DNA of 5,450 bases from Betaproteobacteria bacterium (GTDB taxonomy: Bacteria; Pseudomonadota; Gammaproteobacteria; Burkholderiales; Burkholderiaceae_C), in assembly GCA_009927195.1 (NCBI GenBank), contig RFNL01000152.1, positions 1-5,450 on the forward strand, read 5' to 3'. The position numbers were made by a program, and so were the translations under genes. How positions within the stretch are numbered: the first letter of the stretch is position 1; each line of letters opens with the position of its first letter. The notes beneath the pieces are model-generated. The model ran no database searches. It had not been told where the DNA came from and was given only the letters and a program-made list of their open reading frames with translations. Shown here one piece after another: positions 1 through 4,859 of this stretch.

Positions 1-66
1 CTCAGTGGATAGAGTATTGGCCTCCGAAGCCAAGGGTCGTGGGTTCGATCCCCGCCAGCCGCACCA
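1..66 (+). tRNA. tRNA-Arg (anticodon CCG), 5' end cut off by the window edge
   Basis: The visible part folds as a tRNA. The D-stem is CTC (1-3) with GAG (12-14). The anticodon stem is TTGGC (17-21) with GCCAA (29-33), around the loop CTCCGAA (22-28), which gives anticodon CCG at 24-26. The T-stem is GTGGG (39-43) with CCCGC (51-55), around the loop TTCGATC (44-50). The 3' acceptor strand is 56-62, followed by discriminator A63 and an encoded CCA at 64-66. CCG decodes the arginine codon CGG. The 5' acceptor strand, positions 8-9 and the first D-stem base lie to the left of the window. The identity is secure from the anticodon arm. The missing 5' half prevents a check of acceptor pairing. Confidence 0.95.
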
Positions 67-68
67 CC

Positions 69-113
69 TGAGGAATGCGCCTGCCCGATGAAGGGGTTTT
101 GGGGCGCGCCTCA
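69..113. other. Imperfect inverted repeat between the convergent tRNA-Arg and rsmI 3' ends
   Basis: TGAGG (69-73) can pair with CCTCA (109-113), and GCGCC (77-81) with GGCGC (103-107). The apical loop is about 21 bases and contains GGGGTTTTGGGG (93-104). The right arm includes the rsmI stop codon. There is no T-tract on either strand, so this is not a textbook intrinsic terminator. It could still stall or separate convergent transcription. The pairing is visible, but any role is inference. Confidence 0.3.
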
Positions 114-1040
114 TTGCCGATGCGCCTCCTCATCTGCTTGCTGTATTTGCAAGGCCAGGGGATACAACAAGTTGCGGGCCTGCCCGGTGATGTCAGCGGC
201 CAAGCGCACGGCGGTTTTGACCGGTAAGTGAGCCAGCAGCAGGCCCAGCACTTTGCGCGCGTTGGCCAATTCATCGGTTTGCTGGGCCGCGTGGTGCAGC
301 ACCAGGGTGAATTCTCCGCGTTGGCGCTGCGGGCTGTGCGCCAGCCAAGCCCCCATCTGTTGGGCGGGCATGGTGGCCACTTCTTCAAACTGCTTGGTCA
401 GTTCGCGTCCGACGGTAAGCGGGCGCTCACCCAAAGCAGATAAATCGGCGGCCAGCGAGAGCACACGGTGGGGCGACTCCAGCAACACCTGGGTGCGGTG
501 TTCGAAAGCCAGGGCCTGCAAAGCAGCTTGCCTTTCGCTGCCTTTGGCGGGTAAAAAGCCCCAAAACACAAAGCCGGTATCTTGCGCATGGGTGCTGCCA
601 CAGGCGCTGAGCAAGGTGGTCAGGCTGCTGGCACCGGGAATGGGCAGCACCCGCAGGCCGTGTGCGGCCACCACACGCGCCAGGCGTGCGCCCGGGTCGC
701 TGATGCCTGGCGTTCCTGCATCGCTCACACAGGCCACCCGTTGGCCTTGGCGCAGCAGTGCCAGTACTTTTTCACTGGCCTGGGCTTCATTGTGTTGGTG
801 AACGGACAGCCATTGATCGGCGCGTTTGTCAATGCCATAGGCGCGCAACAAGCTTTGGCTGTGGCGGGTGTCTTCGCAGGCAATGCAGTCGGCCAGAGAC
901 AAGATGTGCAGTGCGCGCAAACCGATGTCGGCCAGGTTGCCAATTGGGGTGCCCACCATGTACAAAGTGGACATTGGGTGGTCTTGCATGGCTGCAGCCG
1001 CATGGGCTGCGTGCAAGGCCGGTTCAAAAGAGGCGTTCAT
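111..1040 (-). CDS. rsmI: 16S rRNA (cytidine(1402)-2'-O)-methyltransferase RsmI
   Basis: RsmI uses S-adenosylmethionine to methylate the 2'-OH of C1402 in the decoding centre of 16S rRNA, in the cytoplasm. With the ATG at 1040 the protein has 309 residues. Visible family motifs are GTPIGNL (30-36), EDTR (56-59), SDAGTPGISDPG (106-117), PGASS (135-139), GRELTK (211-216) and RGEFTLVL (241-248). The C-terminal tail carries the helical motif AVRLAADITGQARNLLY. The family core usually begins just before GTPIGNL, so the ATG at 974 (287 residues) is a real alternative. An in-frame TTG at 1052 would overlap the first base of yraN. None of these starts has a convincing Shine-Dalgarno. I chose 1040 because related Burkholderiales proteins, as I recall them, carry a similar alanine-rich leader. 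The gene is head-to-head with yraN and converges on the tRNA. The product is certain; the start is not. Confidence 0.95.
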   Translation of the reverse strand: MNASFEPALHAAHAAAAMQDHPMSTLYMVGTPIGNLADIGLRALHILSLADCIACEDTRHSQSLLRAYGIDKRADQWLSVHQHNEAQASEKVLALLRQGQRVACVSDAGTPGISDPGARLARVVAAHGLRVLPIPGASSLTTLLSACGSTHAQDTGFVFWGFLPAKGSERQAALQALAFEHRTQVLLESPHRVLSLAADLSALGERPLTVGRELTKQFEEVATMPAQQMGAWLAHSPQRQRGEFTLVLHHAAQQTDELANARKVLGLLLAHLPVKTAVRLAADITGQARNLLYPLALQIQQADEEAHRQ

Positions 1041-1051
1041 GGGGTCTATCA

Positions 1052-1432
1052 ATGGGAGAACTCAAAGCAAAAGCCGTCAACACCAAACAAAAGGGCGATG
1101 CGGCTGAAACGCTGGCTTTGGCGCATCTGAGAGCCCAAGGCATGCGACTGCTCGAGCGCAATTATCGGACCCCGGGGCGGGGCGGTGGTGAAATCGACTT
1201 GATCATGCGCGACTCCGATGGCACCTTGGTGTTTGTCGAAGTACGCCAGCGCAGCCGCATGGATCATGGTGGCGCGGCTGCCAGCATTGGCCTGGCCAAG
1301 CGACGGCGGATTGTGTGGGCGGCCCGCCACTATCTGATGCGCTGGCCCCAAACGCCGCCGTGTCGGTTTGACGTGGTGGTGGTGGAGCCTTCGGGCACGC
1401 AATGGATGGTGGCGGCATTTGACGCGGAGTAA
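1052..1432 (+). CDS. yraN: YraN family (UPF0102) nuclease-fold protein
   Basis: The product has 126 residues, normal for UPF0102. The family has a predicted restriction-endonuclease-like fold, but its biological role is not established. Motifs seen are an N-terminal helix with GDAAE (15-19), LLERNYR (33-39), GEIDLIM (46-52), VFVEVRQR (60-67) and RFDVVVV (105-111). The acidic residues E47, D49 and E63 with R65 match the expected nuclease-like metal-binding pattern. Arginine instead of lysine in the E-V-K/R position is also found in E. coli YraN. The frame is open further upstream, but that part lies antisense to rsmI and should not be used. The ATG at 1052 gives the family's usual N-terminus. 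No strong ribosome binding site precedes it. The gene probably starts a plus-strand cluster with diaA, 34 bases downstream, and dolP. Confidence 0.9.
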   Translation: MGELKAKAVNTKQKGDAAETLALAHLRAQGMRLLERNYRTPGRGGGEIDLIMRDSDGTLVFVEVRQRSRMDHGGAAASIGLAKRRRIVWAARHYLMRWPQTPPCRFDVVVVEPSGTQWMVAAFDAE

Positions 1433-1466
1433 ACAAACAGTGGCCGCCAGAAGTTATGATTGCCAC

Positions 1467-2063
1467 ATGTTAGAGCAACGCATCGAACAACACTTTATCG
1501 ATAGCGCCGACCTCAAATACCAGGCGGCCCAAACTCTGAGCAAACCCATCGCTGCGGCGGTCCAGGCCATTTTGGCCAGTGTGACCAATGGTGGCAAAGT
1601 CTTGGCCTGTGGCAATGGGGGCTCTGCGGGCGATGCCCAGCATTTCGCGGCGGAGTTCGTGGGGCGATTTGAACGCGAACGCCCCGAACTTGCCGCCATC
1701 TCTTTGGTCACTGACAGTTCCATTTTGACGGCCATTGCCAACGATTACCACTTCAATCAGGTGTTTGCCAAACAAGTGCGTGCCCTGGGTCAAGCTGGAG
1801 ACGTGCTGTTGGCCATCTCCACCAGTGGCAATTCAAGCAATGTGATTGCCGCCATCGAGTCTGCGCATGAACGCGATATGACCGTCATCGCTTTGACTGG
1901 CAAGGGTGGCGGCAAGATGGGCACCATGTTGCGCGAAACCGATGTGCACATTTGCATCCCCCATGAGCGCACAGCCCGCATTCAAGAAGTTCATTTGCTG
2001 GCCATCCACTGTATTTGTGACGGCGTTGACTCTCAGTTACTAGGCGATCAGGAAAACCCATGA
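1467..2063 (+). CDS. diaA: SIS-domain protein, DiaA (DnaA initiator-associating) / GmhA-like phosphoheptose isomerase
   Basis: This 198-residue protein is one SIS (sugar isomerase) domain. In E. coli, DiaA forms a tetramer that binds several DnaA molecules and promotes timely initiation at oriC. Its relative GmhA isomerises sedoheptulose 7-phosphate for heptose synthesis. Phosphosugar-binding motifs are CGNGGSAGDAQH (48-59) and AISTSGNSSN (116-125). As recalled from E. coli DiaA, shared stretches include LTAIAND (87-93), AKQVRALG (101-108), GDVLLAIST (111-119) and RIQEVH (171-176). Position between yraN and dolP supports DiaA. Unlike E. coli DiaA, which has Ser, this protein has Glu63 where GmhA has its catalytic Glu65. 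It also has His176 and His181 in the C-terminal helix. It could therefore keep isomerase activity, and automated annotation may call it gmhA. The frame is open upstream to 1368, but that part overlaps yraN. The ATG at 1467 fits the family N-terminus. The stop overlaps the dolP start as ATGA. Confidence 0.85.
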   Translation: MLEQRIEQHFIDSADLKYQAAQTLSKPIAAAVQAILASVTNGGKVLACGNGGSAGDAQHFAAEFVGRFERERPELAAISLVTDSSILTAIANDYHFNQVFAKQVRALGQAGDVLLAISTSGNSSNVIAAIESAHERDMTVIALTGKGGGKMGTMLRETDVHICIPHERTARIQEVHLLAIHCICDGVDSQLLGDQENP

Positions 2064-2716
2064 CACAAATCGAACCATTCAAACTTCATCGCATCATTGC
2101 GGCAGGCTTGTTGACCTTGGGCTTGTCAGCCTGTGTCGCCCCATTGATGGTGGGGGGCTTTGTGGGGGGCACCATGGTGGCCTCGGATCGGCGCACATCC
2201 GGGGCACAGCTTGAAGACCAGGGCATTGAAATACGCGCCAGTGCGCGTATCCGTGAGCAAATTGGCACGGGTGTGCACATCAACGTGACCAGTTACAACC
2301 GCCAGGTGTTGCTCACCGGTGAGGTGTCCAAGGCGCAAGAAAAGCAACTGGCGGATCAAATTCTCGCGCGCGTTGAAAATGTCCGCAGCGTGGTCAACGA
2401 GTTGGCAGTTGCGCCCATTTCAAGCCTTTCAGACCGAGCCAATGACGCGCTCATATCGGGCAAAGTCAAGGCAACCATGGTGGACAGTCGTGATGTTTTT
2501 GCCAATGCCTATAAAGTGGTGACCGAGCGTGGCACGGTGTATTTGATGGGCCGTGTGACCCAGCGCGAAGCCAATCGCGCCGTGGAAATCGCGCGCGGCG
2601 TCAGTGGGGTGCAAAAAATCATCCGCGTCTTCGAAATCATCACTGAAGAAGAACTCAAGACCTTGCAACCCCCGCCCATGAACGACACACCCCCATCACA
2701 AGCCAGCAAACCCTGA
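2060..2716 (+). CDS. dolP: BON-domain outer-membrane lipoprotein, DolP/YraP-like
   Basis: This 218-residue protein has a lipoprotein signal peptide: a charged start, a hydrophobic stretch (about 12-21) and lipobox LSAC (22-25), with Cys25 as the lipidated residue. A glycine-rich segment follows (VGGFVGG, 31-37). Two BON domains come next: one at about 51-119, with VLLTGEVS (83-90) and VVNELAV (111-117), and one at about 128-195, with VYLMGRVT (160-167) and GVSGVQKIIRVFE (180-192). The tail from about 203 is rich in proline. In E. coli, DolP is a periplasm-facing outer-membrane lipoprotein that binds anionic phospholipid and supports envelope integrity and BAM function. E. coli DolP has about 191 residues, so the extra length here is mostly the tail. 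The ATG at 2060 overlaps the diaA stop as ATGA, and AGGA (2050-2053) lies 6 bases upstream, so the genes are translationally coupled. Residue 26 is Val rather than Asp, which fits Lol-dependent export to the outer membrane. Confidence 0.92.
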   Translation: MTQIEPFKLHRIIAAGLLTLGLSACVAPLMVGGFVGGTMVASDRRTSGAQLEDQGIEIRASARIREQIGTGVHINVTSYNRQVLLTGEVSKAQEKQLADQILARVENVRSVVNELAVAPISSLSDRANDALISGKVKATMVDSRDVFANAYKVVTERGTVYLMGRVTQREANRAVEIARGVSGVQKIIRVFEIITEEELKTLQPPPMNDTPPSQASKP

Positions 2717-2719
2717 TGG

Positions 2720-2744
2720 AAAAAGGCCCTCAAAGGGCCTTTTT
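2720..2744. terminator. Bidirectional intrinsic terminator between dolP and the oxidoreductase gene
   Basis: The left arm AAAAAGGCCCT (2720-2730) pairs perfectly with AGGGCCTTTTT (2734-2744) around a three-base loop (CAA, 2731-2733). The hairpin is GC-rich at the top and has an A-tract on one side and a T-tract on the other. It is therefore a Rho-independent terminator on both strands. It begins 4 bases after the dolP stop and lies 32 bases beyond the stop of the convergent minus-strand gene. Confidence 0.93.
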
Positions 2745-2776
2745 CTTGGCCGCAACTGAGCTCGCAACGTGGCTTT

Positions 2777-3688
2777 TTACTTCAGTCGCTTGATCAGGCT
2801 GGACGTGTCCCAGCGCGACCCACCCATGCCTTGCACATCGCCATAAAACTGGTCCACCAAAGCCGTGACCGGCACCCGGGCACCGTTGCGTTTGGCTTCA
2901 TCCATCACCAGGCCCAGGTCTTTGCGCATCCAATCCACCGCAAAACCAAAATCAAACTTGTCGGCCACCATGGTCTTGCCACGGTTGTCCATCTGCCAAC
3001 TTTGGGCAGCGCCCTTGCCAATCACATCGAGCACCAGGTTCACATCCAGCCCAGCGCGCTGACCGAAAGCAATGCCCTCGCTCAATCCTTGGACCAAACC
3101 GGCGATGCAAATTTGGTTCACCATCTTGGTCAGTTGGCCGGCGCCGCTGGCACCCATCCAGGTGAAAGCGCGCGAAAAGGCCATGGCCACGGGTTTGGCC
3201 CGTTCGAACGCTTTTTCATCGCCGCCGCACATGACGGTGAGCAAGCCGTTTTGCGCGCCGCCTTGTCCGCCTGAAACCGGTGCGTCGATGAATGCGACAC
3301 CTTGCTGGTGGGCCTGTTGAAACAACTCACGCGCCACCATGGCAGAGGCCGTGGTGTGGTCGATCAGCACGGTGCCCGCGTTCATCCCGGCCAATGCGCC
3401 ATCGGGGCCCAAAATTACCGAGCGCAAATCATCGTCATTGCCAACGCAGCAAAAAACCAGGTCAGCCCCTTGCGCTGCTTGCCGCGGTGTGGGTGCATGT
3501 TGGGGGTTTTGGGCGGCAAATTCTTGGCAAAAAGCTTGTGACTTCGCGGCATTGCGGTTGTAAACGGTCACCCGGTGTCCGGCCAATGCCAAATGCCCGG
3601 CCATGGGAAAACCCATCACGCCCAAGCCAACAAAGGCAACAGACATGGCGGGGGTGGATTCATAAGTTTTGGGGTTGAGGCTGCTCAT
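2777..3688 (-). CDS. NAD(P)-dependent beta-hydroxyacid dehydrogenase (3-hydroxyisobutyrate dehydrogenase family)
   Basis: The product has 303 residues. It has an N-terminal Rossmann fold with dinucleotide motif GLGVMG (21-26) and NR (44-45) after the second strand. The substrate-binding signature is DAPVSGGQGG (135-144). The expected catalytic lysine is K188, in TKMVNQ, with N191. KDL (256-258) lies in the all-helical C-terminal domain. The family reversibly oxidises small beta-hydroxyacids in the cytoplasm, such as 3-hydroxyisobutyrate, tartronate semialdehyde/glycerate or related substrates. The exact substrate cannot be told from sequence alone. The absence of Asp at the end of the second strand (NR instead) suggests NADP(H) use, as in GarR/GLYR-type members, but this is only inference. 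The ATG at 3646 (289 residues) is an alternative start closer to the family norm. Neither start has a clear Shine-Dalgarno. The gene is 70 bases downstream of pilT on the same strand, and its link to pilus function is unclear. Confidence 0.9.
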   Translation of the reverse strand: MSSLNPKTYESTPAMSVAFVGLGVMGFPMAGHLALAGHRVTVYNRNAAKSQAFCQEFAAQNPQHAPTPRQAAQGADLVFCCVGNDDDLRSVILGPDGALAGMNAGTVLIDHTTASAMVARELFQQAHQQGVAFIDAPVSGGQGGAQNGLLTVMCGGDEKAFERAKPVAMAFSRAFTWMGASGAGQLTKMVNQICIAGLVQGLSEGIAFGQRAGLDVNLVLDVIGKGAAQSWQMDNRGKTMVADKFDFGFAVDWMRKDLGLVMDEAKRNGARVPVTALVDQFYGDVQGMGGSRWDTSSLIKRLK

Positions 3689-3746
3689 GGTGAGATCGGT
3701 GAAGTGGTGGTCAAAACCAGATGATAGTGCCCGGCATGGGTGGTTG

Positions 3747-3765
3747 GGTTTGAAGGGCTCAAACC
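3747..3765. other. Short inverted repeat across the pilT stop codon
   Basis: GGTTTGA (3747-3753) pairs with TCAAACC (3759-3765) around a five-base loop. On the minus strand the hairpin spans the pilT stop codon (3759-3761). No T-tract follows, so it is not a clear terminator. It might stabilise the pilT mRNA end, or be chance. Confidence 0.25.
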
Positions 3766-4799
3766 AAGCTGGGGCGGATCGACAGCGGGTGTTGGGCCTG
3801 TTGCGCTTGAATCAAGCCGGCGGCGACCAAACGGCGCAAATCTTGTTCCAAGCTGTACATGCCCCAGCGCGCACCGGTTTGCAAGGCGTGGGCAATTTGA
3901 TTGATTTTGTGGTCGCGGATCATCTGACCTATGGCTGGTGTGGCGCGCAACACCTCAAAGGCCGCCACCCGTCCGGGGCCTGTGGCACGGGCACAAAGCA
4001 TCTGAGAGGCAATGCCCAACAAACTCTCGCTCAATTGATTTTGGACCCAGGCTTTCTCATTCGGTTCAAACACGTCAATCAAGCGAGTGATGCTGCTGGC
4101 CGCACTGTTGGTGTGCAAGGTCGAAATCACCAAGTGGCCTGTTTCCGCTGCGGTCAAAGCCAAGCGAATGCTTTCGGTGTCGCGCAACTCACCCACCACC
4201 AATACGTCCGGGTCTTCGCGCAGGGCCGCGCGCAAGCCGCTGGCAAAACTGAGGGTGTCGCGCATTATCTCGCGTTGGGTGACCAGGCTTTTGCAACTGG
4301 TGTGCACAAACTCTATGGGGTCTTCCAAGCTGATCACATGCCGCGCTTGGTGCAAATTGATGTGGTTGACCATGGCGGCCAAAGTGCTGGACTTGCCCGA
4401 ACCTGTGGGTCCGGTGATCAGCACCAAGCCGCGCGCTTGACCTGCCCAGTCGGACAAAGCCTCGGGGCATTGCAAGCCCTCTAAAGTGGGCACCGTTGTG
4501 GCAATGGGACGCAGCACCATACCCAGACCCTGGTGATGCCACATCAGGTTGAAGCGAAAACGCCCCAGCTCGGGCAAGGTAAAGGCGCCGTCATGGTCCA
4601 AAGGGGGGGCAAAATTGATCGGCCAAGGCGCGTCTGAAAGCGACTCCAGCCATGCCAAAAAACCCGCGTGATCCAGCACTTGAGGGCTCAAGGGTCGCAT
4701 GTGCCCGTCAATGCGCACCATTGGTGCTTCACCCACCCGCAAGTGAATGTCTGACGCATGGCGCGCCATGGCGTCGCCAATCCATGCATGGATGTCCAT
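3759..4799 (-). CDS. pilT: PilT-type type IV pilus retraction ATPase (divergent)
   Basis: This 346-residue protein is the size of canonical PilT, the hexameric cytoplasmic ATPase that depolymerises type IV pili for twitching and DNA uptake. An N-terminal PAS-like domain has ASDIHLRVGEAPMVRIDG (15-32). The motor follows: Walker A GPTGSGKS (130-137, K136), Asp box LEDPIEFVH (158-166), Walker B VLVVGELRD (199-207, E204) and His box ETGHLVISTLHT (219-230, H222 and H229). Numbering of K136, E204 and H222 agrees with what I recall for Pseudomonas aeruginosa PilT. The retraction-linked AIRNLIR motif reads AIGQMIR (289-295), losing the first Arg and the Asn. The N-domain QNRGAGAVFR-type segment also differs (HHQGLGMVLR, 88-97). 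The frame stays open upstream to 5399, but that part is antisense to yggS. The ATG at 4799 matches the family start MDI and follows AGGAGG. No pilU is directly downstream, so this may be the sole pilT, a paralogue or a PilT/PilU-like accessory motor. Confidence 0.88.
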   Translation of the reverse strand: MDIHAWIGDAMARHASDIHLRVGEAPMVRIDGHMRPLSPQVLDHAGFLAWLESLSDAPWPINFAPPLDHDGAFTLPELGRFRFNLMWHHQGLGMVLRPIATTVPTLEGLQCPEALSDWAGQARGLVLITGPTGSGKSSTLAAMVNHINLHQARHVISLEDPIEFVHTSCKSLVTQREIMRDTLSFASGLRAALREDPDVLVVGELRDTESIRLALTAAETGHLVISTLHTNSAASSITRLIDVFEPNEKAWVQNQLSESLLGIASQMLCARATGPGRVAAFEVLRATPAIGQMIRDHKINQIAHALQTGARWGMYSLEQDLRRLVAAGLIQAQQAQHPLSIRPSLV

Positions 4800-4802
4800 G
4801 TC

Positions 4803-4808
4803 CCTCCT
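4803..4808 (-). promoter_or_regulatory. Strong Shine-Dalgarno (AGGAGG) for pilT
   Basis: On the minus strand AGGAGG ends 3 bases before the ATG at 4799, preceded by a run of seven A. The match to anti-Shine-Dalgarno is perfect but the spacing is short. It decides the pilT start against the much longer open frame that continues upstream. Confidence 0.8.
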
Positions 4809-4829
4809 TTTTTTGATCGTTATAGTTTG

Positions 4830-4859
4830 ATTATGGGCAGCTTGAATCAATCTTGGCAA
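4830..4859 (-). promoter_or_regulatory. Candidate sigma70-type promoter for pilT, inside the 5' end of yggS
   Basis: On the minus strand TTGCCA (complement of 4854-4859) is followed after 18 bases by CATAAT (complement of 4830-4835). Both are near matches to TTGACA and TATAAT. The expected transcription start is near 4823, giving a leader of about 24 bases that contains the AGGAGG site. The -35 and -10 boxes lie within the first codons of yggS. A second possible -10, TATAAC (complement of 4819-4824), has no good -35. This was found by eye only. Confidence 0.35.

Noticed and set aside
45..66. tRNA-Arg 3' end as an attachment site for an integrated island
   Set aside because: No integrase and no repeat of the tRNA end is visible. 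Housekeeping rsmI follows within 50 bases, so no island is inserted on this side.
2..388. Minus-strand open frame of 128 codons overlapping the tRNA, ending in a peptide with GIEPTTLGFGG
   Set aside because: The GIEPTTLGFGG-like tail is a typical false translation of the antisense strand of a tRNA gene. The rest is an out-of-frame shadow of rsmI.
758..1051. Upstream extension of the yraN frame
   Set aside because: It is antisense to rsmI coding sequence. UPF0102 similarity begins only after the ATG at 1052.
2151..2173. Two G6 tracts in the early dolP coding region as a possible G-quadruplex
   Set aside because: They are explained by glycine and valine codons of the conserved glycine-rich segment. 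Only two long tracts are present, so a regulatory structure is not well supported.
3721..3726. ATGATA, read as TATCAT on the minus strand, as a -10 box for the dehydrogenase gene
   Set aside because: No acceptable -35 hexamer is found 16-18 bases upstream, so I did not list it as a promoter.
3669..4484. Plus-strand open frame of 271 codons opposite pilT
   Set aside because: It has no recognisable domain, and the minus strand carries a full PilT with all motifs. Long antisense frames are common in GC-rich genes.
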